The notes beneath the pieces were generated by a model, which was not told where the DNA came from, did not search any database, and was given only the letters and a program-made list of their open reading frames with translations. Below, piece by piece: positions 8,118 through 15,606 of a DNA stretch of 64,000 nt. The DNA is from Brevibacillus migulae. Its GTDB lineage: Bacteria; Bacillota; Bacilli; Brevibacillales; Brevibacillaceae. The position numbers were made by a program, and so were the translations under genes. The first letter of the stretch is position 1. Each line of letters starts with the position of its first letter. Where the stretch lies: positions 186,001 through 250,000 of the forward strand of contig NZ_SDKD01000004.1 of assembly GCF_004521915.1 (NCBI RefSeq), in the 5' to 3' direction.

Positions 8118-9473
8118 TTACAGGGCGTCCTCAAAATCGATAACAGGTGGTTTCTTTCGGAAGAACCGGGTGGTAACCAAGAGGTAGCCAATGCCTGCCA
8201 GCGTCCAGACGAAGCCGAGAGTCAGCGCCTGGCTATCCAAATTAAACCAGAGGAAGGCGACAAAGCTGGCTCCGATCAGCGGAGAGAGTAAATAAGCGTA
8301 CGTATCCCGCAGAGAGCGCTTTTTCAGGCGGATATAGTAGTGGCTGATGACCGATGCGTTTACCGCAGTAAAAGCGGTCAGGGCGCCAAAATTGATGAAG
8401 GCAAGCGCCGTCTCCAGATCCAGGAAAAGCGCAGCAAGCGAACATGCCCCGACAAAAAACACATTGCCTACGGGAATTCCTTTGGTCGCGTGCAATTGGC
8501 CAAACAGCTTTTGCGGGAGGACGTTTTCCCTGCCCATCGCATACAGCAGGCGGGATGCGCTCGCGTGGGAGGCTATGCCTGACGCCAGTGCGGCTGTGAT
8601 GCTGCCTGCCACGAAGATGGAGTAAAAGAGATCACTCCCCAAAATCATCGACATTTCCGGAGAAGGCGAGTCCGGATTGTTGAAGTGACTCAGGTCCGGA
8701 AAGGCCAACTGGGTGAAATAAGAAGAAGTGATAAAGATAATGCCGCCGATCAATGCCACTAAAAAGATGCCTCGCGGGATGGTTTTCATCGGGTTGACCG
8801 CTTCTTCCGTATAGGTGGTCACAGCATCAAAGCCGAGAAAAGAAAAGCAGAGGATGGCTGCCCCCGTCAGCAGAGTAGGAAAGGAGAGCTCTTCCCCATA
8901 GAATGGCCTGATCGTAAATGGACTGGCTCCGCTCACGCCGGTTGTCATGTGAGAAATGGCCAAACAGACGAAAACGGAAACGACAACGACCTGGAAAACG
9001 ACCAGCAGACCGTTGATATTCGCGGTTGAGCGAATCCCGCGAAAGTTGATGGCGGTAGTGACGAGCGCCAGGAGAATGCCAAGAATCCAATCGGGAACCA
9101 TCGGAAGGGCTGCGGACAGATAGATTTTGCCCAGCAGCACATTGATGATGGGCAGAAAAACGTAGTCTAGGAGAGAAACCCAGCCGACCAAAAAGCCCAA
9201 ATGGGGATTGATGGTTTGACGGGTATAAGAATAGGCGGAGCCAGCTACCGGAAACTGCCTGACCATTTTTCCGTAGCTGGAAGCGGTAAACAGCATCGCT
9301 GCGAGAGCGAGGATATAGGCAGAAGGCACGTGTCCGCTCGTTTCCTGCGAGACGATGCCGTAGGTGTCAAAAACGGTGATCGGGGTGAGATATCCAAGGC
9401 CCAATACAATGACTTGCCATAGTTTCAGACTTCGTTGCAGTGCAGGAGCTTTATATTCAACGCTATTTTGCAT
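8118..9473 (-). CDS. APC family amino acid/polyamine permease (PuuP-like)
   Basis: 451 residues with about twelve hydrophobic segments. The ATG at 9473 is chosen over the frame start at 9491 because AAAGGGG lies 7 bp upstream of it. The N-terminal LGLGYLTPITVFDTYGIVS and PVAGSAYSYTRQ segments are typical of the amino acid-polyamine-organocation family; putrescine importers such as PuuP belong here. A consensus sigma-54 promoter lies at 9705-9720 on this strand, sharing an enhancer with the divergent glutamate dehydrogenase. Context points to putrescine, agmatine or GABA uptake, but specificity cannot be read from sequence. Confidence 0.87.
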   Translation of the reverse strand: MQNSVEYKAPALQRSLKLWQVIVLGLGYLTPITVFDTYGIVSQETSGHVPSAYILALAAMLFTASSYGKMVRQFPVAGSAYSYTRQTINPHLGFLVGWVSLLDYVFLPIINVLLGKIYLSAALPMVPDWILGILLALVTTAINFRGIRSTANINGLLVVFQVVVVSVFVCLAISHMTTGVSGASPFTIRPFYGEELSFPTLLTGAAILCFSFLGFDAVTTYTEEAVNPMKTIPRGIFLVALIGGIIFITSSYFTQLAFPDLSHFNNPDSPSPEMSMILGSDLFYSIFVAGSITAALASGIASHASASRLLYAMGRENVLPQKLFGQLHATKGIPVGNVFFVGACSLAALFLDLETALAFINFGALTAFTAVNASVISHYYIRLKKRSLRDTYAYLLSPLIGASFVAFLWFNLDSQALTLGFVWTLAGIGYLLVTTRFFRKKPPVIDFEDAL

Positions 9474-9704
9474 GACCAATCCCCTTTGCAATGTTTATCT
9501 GTAAGCGATTTAATAACTGACATTATAAAATATTCTGTCATTTTTTTGCATCTTTTCAATCCTATCCGGTTCTCCCGATCATAATCGTGCAATTCCTCCA
9601 ACTGCACGGCTGCGATTCTTTTTTGCCTCAGCCGTTTGTTTCATGCTTCAGCCCCCCTATGCGTCCAATGCCCATGACGCGATGATCGAACATCGACTAC
9701 TTCT

Positions 9705-9720
9705 AGCAAATCATGTGCCA
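9705..9720 (-). promoter_or_regulatory. Sigma-54 promoter for the permease operon
   Basis: Minus-strand sequence TGGCACATGATTTGCT matches the -24/-12 consensus TGGCACR-N4-TTGCW exactly. Transcription would start near 9693, giving a leader of about 220 nt to the permease start. Confidence 0.85.
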
Positions 9721-9786
9721 ACGAAAGGAAGCCCGCTTTTTGAAGTGTGACCGTAAAAGATCGTACAGGCAGAGGTGTGTCTATCT

Positions 9787-9819
9787 ATGCAAAAATTCAT
9801 ACGTTACCCAGTCTTGCAT
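9787..9819. promoter_or_regulatory. Shared enhancer (activator sites) between divergent sigma-54 promoters
   Basis: Site 1 is ATGCAAAAATTCAT (9787-9800). Site 2 (9806-9819), offset by 19 bp, keeps the right half TTGCAT only. The same pair geometry occurs at 12726/12745 and 15438/15457. Site 1 is 67 bp from the permease -24 element and 63 bp short of the gluDH -24 element, so one enhancer can serve both. The remaining bases of the 456-bp gap show nothing else. Confidence 0.7.
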
Positions 9820-9862
9820 AAATCGATTGGAGGCGCTTCCACAAATATCAGAAGCTTGCGGT

Positions 9863-9878
9863 TGGCATACCACTTGCT
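9863..9878 (+). promoter_or_regulatory. Sigma-54 promoter for glutamate dehydrogenase
   Basis: TGGCATACCACTTGCT matches the -24/-12 consensus with one change (T for C at position 6). The leader to the ATG at 9930 would be about 40 nt. Confidence 0.8.
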
Positions 9879-9929
9879 TAGGCATCAAAGGGAGCCACAT
9901 AAAAATAATTGGTCATGAGGTGTTTAACG

Positions 9930-11210
9930 ATGTCGGTGCAAGCGAAAGAAATCAGCCAGCTTCACGAAGAAAAGAGCAATCCGCTACAGGAATTTCAGCA
10001 GCATCTGCGTGAGGTATGCGAGCTTCTGCAATATTCGGAGGCAGTCTATGATCTGCTGAAGGAGCCGCTTCGATTTTTCAAGGTGCGGATTCCTGTGCGC
10101 ATGGATGATGGGACGACACAGGTGTTTACAGGGTATCGCGCCCAGCATAATGATGCGGTGGGACCGACCAAGGGAGGAATTCGTTTTCACCCTGGGGTCA
10201 CGGCGGATGAAGTCAAGGCGCTCGCTGGCTGGATGAGTCTGAAGTGCGGCATCGCCGACTTGCCATACGGCGGAGGGAAAGGCGGAGTCATCTGCGATCC
10301 GCGTCAAATGAGCACAGGGGAGCTGGAGCGCCTGAGCCGTGGTTACGTGCGGGCGATCAGCCAGATCGTCGGGCCGACAAAGGATATTCCCGCGCCTGAT
10401 GTGTTCACCAATCCGCAAATTATGGCCTGGATGATGGATGAATACAGTGAGATCAGAGAATTCGAGTCGCCTGGTTTTATTACGGGCAAGCCGCTCGTAT
10501 TGGGGGGATCGGTCGGACGAGAGACGGCCACCTCGAAAGGTCTTTATCATATATACAATCTGATCACGCGGATGAAGGGGATTCCGGTACGGGAAGCGCG
10601 CGTGATCATCCAAGGATTTGGCAATGTGGGCAGCTATCTCGCGAACTTTTTGCACGAGCAGGGTGCGCGGGTGGTCGGAATCGGCGATGCGAATGGTGCG
10701 ATCTACAAGGAGAGCGGGCTGGATATCCCGAGTCTCTTGGATCGCAGGGATTCCTTTGGTACGGTGACACACTTGTTTACGGACAAAATCAGCAACCAGG
10801 AGCTGCTGGAGAAGCCATGCGACATCCTGATTCCGGCAGCCTTGGGCAGACAGATTACCAAGGACAATGCGGCGAGGCTCGGGTGCAAAATCGTCATTGA
10901 AGCGGCAAACGGACCGACCACGGCAGAGGCGGAGAGCATCCTGGAGGAGAGAGGAATCGTGGTCGTGCCTGACATTTTGGCGAATTCAGGCGGTGTTATC
11001 GTTTCCTATTTTGAATGGGTGCAAAACAATCAAGGATTTTACTGGGACAGCGCGACCATTGATAAGCTGCTGCAGGAGAAAATGGAACAAAGCTTCCGCA
11101 AGGCTGTCGAGACCTCGCAGCAATACGGTGTCAGCATGCGCAAGGCCGTGTACATGGTAGCGGTAAAGCGGCTGGCAGAAGCGGCGTATGTACGGGGCTG
11201 GGTGCAGTAA
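9930..11210 (+). CDS. NAD-type glutamate dehydrogenase (Glu/Leu/Phe/Val dehydrogenase family)
   Basis: 426 residues from ATG 9930, with GAGGTG at 9917-9921; the upstream in-frame start at 9909 has no ribosome site. GGGKGGV holds the catalytic lysine, followed by the conserved PAPDV segment; GFGNVGSYLA is the Rossmann motif. Length and sequence fit RocG/GudB-type hexameric enzymes that deaminate glutamate to 2-oxoglutarate and ammonium. It regenerates the 2-oxoglutarate consumed by the two aminotransferases encoded downstream. It is followed, with a 70-bp gap holding an internal sigma-54 site, by a GabT-like aminotransferase. Confidence 0.93.
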   Translation: MSVQAKEISQLHEEKSNPLQEFQQHLREVCELLQYSEAVYDLLKEPLRFFKVRIPVRMDDGTTQVFTGYRAQHNDAVGPTKGGIRFHPGVTADEVKALAGWMSLKCGIADLPYGGGKGGVICDPRQMSTGELERLSRGYVRAISQIVGPTKDIPAPDVFTNPQIMAWMMDEYSEIREFESPGFITGKPLVLGGSVGRETATSKGLYHIYNLITRMKGIPVREARVIIQGFGNVGSYLANFLHEQGARVVGIGDANGAIYKESGLDIPSLLDRRDSFGTVTHLFTDKISNQELLEKPCDILIPAALGRQITKDNAARLGCKIVIEAANGPTTAEAESILEERGIVVVPDILANSGGVIVSYFEWVQNNQGFYWDSATIDKLLQEKMEQSFRKAVETSQQYGVSMRKAVYMVAVKRLAEAAYVRGWVQ

Positions 11211-11228
11211 TCGGAAGGGATGCTGGCT

Positions 11229-11244
11229 TGGCACGCAATTTGCT
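11229..11244 (+). promoter_or_regulatory. Sigma-54 promoter for the GabT-like gene
   Basis: TGGCACGCAATTTGCT is a perfect -24/-12 match lying 19 bp after the glutamate dehydrogenase stop codon. It would start RNA near 11256, which excludes the ATG at 11254 as start of the aminotransferase. Confidence 0.8.
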
Positions 11245-11280
11245 GGTGAGAACATGATGACGACGATAGAGGAGGAGATT

Positions 11281-12630
11281 GTGTTGAAAAGTGCTACCAA
11301 AAGCTTTGTCAATATCCAGACGACGATTCCCGGGCCGAACGCACGGGCTCTGCTGGAGAAAAAAGAAAAGAACGTGCCGCGCGGACCATTTACGACAGTC
11401 GCCAGCTTTGCCGCAAAAGGAGAAGGCGCGCTTTTGACCGACGTGGACGGAAATACGTTCATCGATTTTGCCGGTGCGATCGGCACGCTGAACGCGGGGC
11501 ATTGTCCGCCGAAAGTGGTGGAAGCCCTGAAAGCACAGCTGGACAAGTACATCCATCCTTGCTTCCATGTGATGATGTATGAGCCCTATGTGGCGCTGGC
11601 GGAAAAGCTCAATCAGATTACGCCTGGCACTCACACGAAAAAGACCTTTTTCCTGAACAGTGGAGCGGAAGCCGTGGAGAATGCCATTAAAATCGCCCGG
11701 AAGTATACCGGGAGAAAAGCCGTGATTTCCTTCGAGCGCGGGTTCCACGGGCGTACGCTCCTGGGCATGTCGCTGACAAGCAAGGTAAAGCCTTACAAGT
11801 ACGGCTTTGGACCGTTTGCCCCGGACGTGTACAAGATGCAGTACCCATATTACTACCGTGCCGAGCATGGGGTTTCTCCTGAGGATGTCGACCGTGAGAT
11901 TTTGAAGAAGCTGGAGGAGTTTTTCTTGGTCGAAGTAGCCGCAGAGGAAGTGGCTGCCATCATCATGGAGCCGGTACAAGGCGAAGGCGGATTCGTGATC
12001 CCGTCCAAGACGTTTGTGCAAGGCGTAAAATCCATCTGTGAAAAGCACGGCATCCTGTTTATCGCCGATGAAATCCAGACAGGTTTTGGCCGTACGGGGA
12101 AAATGTTTGCCATGGAGCATTTCGATGTGGCGCCGGATCTGATGACCATGTCCAAATCGATCGCAGCAGGGCTTCCGATCAGTGCGGTGACGGGACGCGC
12201 GGAGATCATGGATGCGCCAGATCCTGGTCAGATTGGCGGCACGTATGGGGGCAGCCCGCTTGGATGTGTGGCAGCGCTGCAGGTGATTGAAATGATGGAA
12301 GAAGAGCATCTGTGTGAAAGAGCCAACCAGATTGGCGAGGCGGTCATAGCGCGGTTCAAGTCGATGCAGCAAAAGTACGCTGTGATTGGCGATGTGCGCG
12401 GGCTGGGAGCGATGGTCGCGGTGGAGCTGGTAAGGGATCAAGCGAGCAAAGCGCCTGCCGACAAGCTGACTGCCAAGATCGTGGCCGCATGCAACGCACG
12501 CGGCGTCATTACGTTGAGCGCTGGAATATTCAAAAACGTCATTCGTATCTTGTCGCCGCTGGTGATTACCGATGCGCAGCTGCAGGAAGGATTGGATATT
12601 ATCGAGGAAGTATTTGAGGATTTGGCATAA
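11281..12630 (+). CDS. gabT: Class III aminotransferase, GABA-type (4-aminobutyrate--2-oxoglutarate)
   Basis: 449 residues from GTG 11281 (TTG 11284 is equally possible); AGGAGG at 11270-11275 and the sigma-54 promoter at 11229 support this start over the upstream frame opening. Motifs: DFAGAIGTLNAGH, NSGAEAVENAIKIAR, GFHGRT, EPVQGEGG and IADEIQTGFGRTG; the PLP lysine is in MSKSIAAG. The overall sequence is like GabT/GoaG enzymes, which convert GABA to succinate semialdehyde. The neighbours (PatA-like, two aldehyde dehydrogenases, glutamate dehydrogenase) support the GABA role. A strong terminator follows. Confidence 0.85.
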   Translation: MLKSATKSFVNIQTTIPGPNARALLEKKEKNVPRGPFTTVASFAAKGEGALLTDVDGNTFIDFAGAIGTLNAGHCPPKVVEALKAQLDKYIHPCFHVMMYEPYVALAEKLNQITPGTHTKKTFFLNSGAEAVENAIKIARKYTGRKAVISFERGFHGRTLLGMSLTSKVKPYKYGFGPFAPDVYKMQYPYYYRAEHGVSPEDVDREILKKLEEFFLVEVAAEEVAAIIMEPVQGEGGFVIPSKTFVQGVKSICEKHGILFIADEIQTGFGRTGKMFAMEHFDVAPDLMTMSKSIAAGLPISAVTGRAEIMDAPDPGQIGGTYGGSPLGCVAALQVIEMMEEEHLCERANQIGEAVIARFKSMQQKYAVIGDVRGLGAMVAVELVRDQASKAPADKLTAKIVAACNARGVITLSAGIFKNVIRILSPLVITDAQLQEGLDIIEEVFEDLA

Positions 12631-12643
12631 AGGGAAGTCTCGG

Positions 12644-12675
12644 GAGTGCTGTCAGGGCAGACAGCACTCTTTTTT
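12644..12675 (+). terminator. Intrinsic terminator after the GabT-like gene
   Basis: GAGTGCTGTC-N6-GACAGCACTC perfect 10-bp stem followed by TTTTTT. Confidence 0.92.
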
Positions 12676-12725
12676 CATATGCAGATCAGTCTTTGTCAAA
12701 AGCAGGGGGGTTCTTACGATACATG

Positions 12726-12758
12726 ATGCAAAAATGCATAGATTATGCAAATTTGCAT
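12726..12758. promoter_or_regulatory. Tandem activator sites (enhancer) before the SSADH/agmatinase operon
   Basis: ATGCAAAAATGCAT at 12726-12739 and the perfect palindrome ATGCAAATTTGCAT at 12745-12758, offset 19 bp. They lie 56-75 bp upstream of the -24 element at 12801. They are also about 1.5 kb downstream of the 11229 promoter, the distance at which RocR acts on rocG from downstream in B. subtilis. Confidence 0.8.
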
Positions 12759-12800
12759 AAAAACGTGACGATACACTGCGTATCTGCCTGCCTCCAAAGC

Positions 12801-12816
12801 TGGCACAGCTATTGCA
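12801..12816 (+). promoter_or_regulatory. Sigma-54 promoter for the aldehyde dehydrogenase-agmatinase operon
   Basis: TGGCACAGCTATTGCA is a perfect match to TGGCACR-N4-TTGCW. Transcription would begin near 12828, upstream of the micro-ORF at 12882. Confidence 0.88.
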
Positions 12817-12881
12817 AGAATATTCGGTGTACACAAAACGCCTGCATGCAGGGGGAAGGGAACAAGGGGGTGTCAGCTTCA

Positions 12882-12968
12882 ATGAAACGTAAGCTTTTCC
12901 TCATTGCAGTCCTGCTTTCCATGATTCTGGCGCCACACAATCGCCTATTCGGAGAGGTGGCCCTGTAA
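12882..12968 (+). CDS. Candidate 28-residue secreted or membrane micropeptide
   Basis: The first ORF in the sigma-54 transcript, 55 bp before the aldehyde dehydrogenase. It has two basic residues near the start (MKRK), a 13-residue hydrophobic core (LFLIAVLLSMILA) and a short polar tail PHNRLFGEVAL. GGGGGTG at 12866-12872 is an acceptable ribosome site, about 9 bp before the ATG. The shape fits a cleavable signal peptide with a small exported peptide, or a single-pass micropeptide. Nothing homologous is recognised, and it could be a chance ORF. Confidence 0.4.
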   Translation: MKRKLFLIAVLLSMILAPHNRLFGEVAL

Positions 12969-13023
12969 AGAGGTGGAGAGCGCAGGGCGGAAAACCATAT
13001 CAAAAACAAACAAGGTGATATGC

Positions 13024-14445
13024 ATGAAACAAAAATTGTTAATCAACGGTGAATGGATAGAAGCAAAGCAGTATGTCACGCTGCAATCTCCTTACAGCGG
13101 TGAGGCGATCGCGGAAATACCCGCTGCCACGATTGAGGAAGTGGATGCCGCGATCGAAGCAGCTTATCAGGCGAGGCATGTGATGGCAGCGATGCCGGCC
13201 CATCGACGGGCAGCCATCCTGGAGAAGCTGGCTATGCTCATGGAGCAGCGATCGGAGGAAGCTGCCCGCCTCATCGCGCTGGAGGCAGCGAAGCCGATCG
13301 CGACGGCAAGAGGGGAAGTCGCCCGCACGATCCAAACGTATAAATTCGCCGCCGAGGAAGCCAAGCGGATTCATGGCGAGACACTGCCGCTGGATGCTGC
13401 TCCGGGCGGGGAAAATCGTGTGGCCTATACGGTCCGGGAACCATTGGGCGTCATCGGAGCGATTACGCCGTTCAATTTTCCCATGAATCTGGTGGCCCAT
13501 AAGGTAGGGCCGGCCATCGCAGCCGGCAATACGATCGTTTTGAAGCCGGCTGCCCAGACGCCTCTTTCCGCCTTTTTTGTGGCTGAGCTGCTGCTGGAAG
13601 CAGGCTTGCCGGCTGGTGCGCTGAACGTCGTGACGGGCAGCGGCAGTGTAGTGGGTGACCGCATCGTTACGGATGAGCGGGTGCAGAAGGTGACCTTTAC
13701 CGGAAGCCCGGCGGTCGGGATCGGTATCCGCAACAAGGCAGGCTTGAAACGGGTGACGCTGGAGCTCGGCTCCAACGCTGCACTGATCGTGGATAAAGGC
13801 GTTTCCCTCGAGAAAATCATCGCGCGCTGTGTGCAGGGGGCATTTGCCTATCAGGGGCAGGTATGTATCTCCTTACAGCGGGTGTATGTGCATGAAGACG
13901 TCTACGAACCGTTTGTGAATGCCTTCATCGAAGCAACCAACCGCCTCATCGTTGGTGACCCGCTCGATTCCCAAACAGACGTATCCGCATTGATTTCCCC
14001 AGCCGATGTGAAACGCACGCTGTCTTGGATCGAGGAGGCACGTCAGCATGGAGCGCAGGTGGCCACTGGCGGAGAGGCACAAGGGAATATCTTGCTGCCA
14101 ACCGTCTTGCTGGGCGTAGACCCGGCACAAAAAGTATCCTGCCAGGAAGTATTCGCTCCGATCGTACTGATCAACAAAATCAGCTCGGTGGAAGAGGGCA
14201 TCGCCTTGGTGAACGAGTCCCGATACGGCCTGCAGGCGGGCATCTACACAGACAATATCCATACCGCATTGACAGCGGCGGAAAAGCTGCATGTGGGCGG
14301 TGTGATCATTAATGATATTCCGACATTCCGTGTGGATCACATGCCATACGGCGGTGTGAAGGAGAGCGGCGTCGGACGGGAAGGCGTGAAATACGCCATC
14401 GAAGAGATGACAGAAATGAAGCTGGTTGTCTTCAACCGGAATTAA
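13024..14445 (+). CDS. Aldehyde dehydrogenase, probable succinate-semialdehyde dehydrogenase role
   Basis: 473 residues from ATG 13024 behind AAGGTGATATGC; the frame is open from 12973 but without a ribosome site. ALDH hallmarks: GAITPFNFPMNLV, GNTIVLKPAAQTP, TFTGSPAVG, the catalytic Glu in LELGSNA, the catalytic Cys in GQVCISLQR, and PYGGVKESGVG. The LELGSNA/GQVCISLQR combination places it near the lactaldehyde/non-phosphorylating GAPDH-like branch rather than classical GabD. In this pathway the missing step is succinate semialdehyde to succinate, so that role is inferred. It is followed 36 bp later by the agmatinase-like gene. Confidence 0.85.
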   Translation: MKQKLLINGEWIEAKQYVTLQSPYSGEAIAEIPAATIEEVDAAIEAAYQARHVMAAMPAHRRAAILEKLAMLMEQRSEEAARLIALEAAKPIATARGEVARTIQTYKFAAEEAKRIHGETLPLDAAPGGENRVAYTVREPLGVIGAITPFNFPMNLVAHKVGPAIAAGNTIVLKPAAQTPLSAFFVAELLLEAGLPAGALNVVTGSGSVVGDRIVTDERVQKVTFTGSPAVGIGIRNKAGLKRVTLELGSNAALIVDKGVSLEKIIARCVQGAFAYQGQVCISLQRVYVHEDVYEPFVNAFIEATNRLIVGDPLDSQTDVSALISPADVKRTLSWIEEARQHGAQVATGGEAQGNILLPTVLLGVDPAQKVSCQEVFAPIVLINKISSVEEGIALVNESRYGLQAGIYTDNIHTALTAAEKLHVGGVIINDIPTFRVDHMPYGGVKESGVGREGVKYAIEEMTEMKLVVFNRN

Positions 14446-14481
14446 TCCATAGCACATGTAACGAACGGAGGATGTAACAGC

Positions 14482-15423
14482 ATGCAGTACCCACTTTCAC
14501 CAGACGTAAAGCCGGAATTTTGCACGACAGGCACGTTTATGCGTCTGCCGTCTGCCAGAGAAAAGGCCAGGGTGGCGATCCTGGGACAGCCGTTCGATAC
14601 GGCGGCTTCCTTCCGCGTAGGAGCCCGGTTTGCCCCACAGGCGATACGGCAGGCTTCCATGACATTGTTTCCGTATCATCCGACGCATCAGGTCTATCCT
14701 TTTGAAGATACCCAGGCCATTGATATCGGGGATGTACCCGTCATTCCGCACAATATCCACCGCAGCTACGAGCTGATGGAAGCGGCCATGCTGGATCTGA
14801 TGCAAAAAGGCATCGTCCCGATCGGCTTGGGAGGAGACCACTCTGTCACACTGGCTTCGCTGCGGGCGGCGAAAAAAGTATACGGACAAGTAGCGTTGAT
14901 CCAGTTTGATTCGCATACGGACACGTGGGACACGTACTATGACGAGAAATATTGGCATGGCTCGCCGTTCATCCGGGCGCATGAAGAACAGCTGCTCCAA
15001 GCGGATAAAGTGTTCCAGGTGGGCATTCGCGGCACGCTCAACCACCCTGGCGACCTAGAAGCGAGCTATGAGCTGGGCTACAACGTCATCACGACACAGG
15101 AGCTGCGCAGCCGCGGCTTTGACGATGTGATCCAGCAAATCAAAGCGACAATCGGGGATACTCCCTGCTTCTTGACCTTTGACATCGATTTTGTCGATCC
15201 GGCTTTTGCGCCGGGCACGGGCACGCTCGAAGTGGGCGGCTTGACCAGCCATGAAGCGCTGCAAATGATCCGGTCCCTGACGGATCTCAACTACGTCGGC
15301 TTTGATTTGGTGGAGGTGCTGCCTCCGTACGATCCGACGCAGATTACGTCGCTTCTGGCGGCGACACTCATTCATGACTTTGCCGCGTTGGTCGCTTTGA
15401 GGGAAAAGCAGGGCAAGAGATAG
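14482..15423 (+). CDS. speB: Agmatinase/ureohydrolase family enzyme
   Basis: 313 residues. The binuclear manganese motifs of the arginase/agmatinase superfamily are present: GGDHSVT, QFDSHTDTWD and FDIDFVDPAFAPGTGT, plus VEVLPPYDPTQIT near the end. The sequence fits agmatinase and related guanidino-acid hydrolases, which release urea to give putrescine or GABA. The ATG at 14482 has ACGGAGG upstream. Co-transcribed with an aldehyde dehydrogenase and beside PatA, it plausibly feeds putrescine into the pathway; 4-guanidinobutyrase (giving GABA directly) is a real alternative that motifs cannot exclude. Confidence 0.82.
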   Translation: MQYPLSPDVKPEFCTTGTFMRLPSAREKARVAILGQPFDTAASFRVGARFAPQAIRQASMTLFPYHPTHQVYPFEDTQAIDIGDVPVIPHNIHRSYELMEAAMLDLMQKGIVPIGLGGDHSVTLASLRAAKKVYGQVALIQFDSHTDTWDTYYDEKYWHGSPFIRAHEEQLLQADKVFQVGIRGTLNHPGDLEASYELGYNVITTQELRSRGFDDVIQQIKATIGDTPCFLTFDIDFVDPAFAPGTGTLEVGGLTSHEALQMIRSLTDLNYVGFDLVEVLPPYDPTQITSLLAATLIHDFAALVALREKQGKR

Positions 15424-15437
15424 TCTGTGGTCGTCCG

Positions 15438-15488
15438 ATGCAAATATGCATCATCAATGAATGATTGCATGCATGCGTACGATTGCAT
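15438..15488. promoter_or_regulatory. Activator sites (enhancer) before the GbsA-like/PatA operon
   Basis: ATGCAAATATGCAT (15438-15451) and the half-conserved ATGAATGATTGCAT (15457-15470) are offset by 19 bp; a further ATTGCAT half-site ends at 15488. They lie 40-90 bp upstream of the -24 element at 15528. Confidence 0.72.
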
Positions 15489-15527
15489 CATTACACAAAA
15501 CCATATGCGTATTCACGACTTTGCGGT

Positions 15528-15543
15528 TGGCACAAGTGTTGCT
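15528..15543 (+). promoter_or_regulatory. Sigma-54 promoter for the aldehyde dehydrogenase-PatA operon
   Basis: TGGCACAAGTGTTGCT is a perfect -24/-12 consensus match, with a leader of about 52 nt to the ATG at 15607. Confidence 0.88.
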
Positions 15544-15606
15544 ACAGGGAATCGATAGTGCCGTGTTGTCGTAGAGGAGCGCAGCGAAAGGGAGAGGATT
15601 CTGAGC

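Noticed and set aside
11019..11032. GTGCAAAACAATCA inside the glutamate dehydrogenase gene as an upstream enhancer for the 11229 promoter
   Set aside because: It keeps only TGCAAAA, has no partner at the 19-bp offset, and lies in coding sequence.
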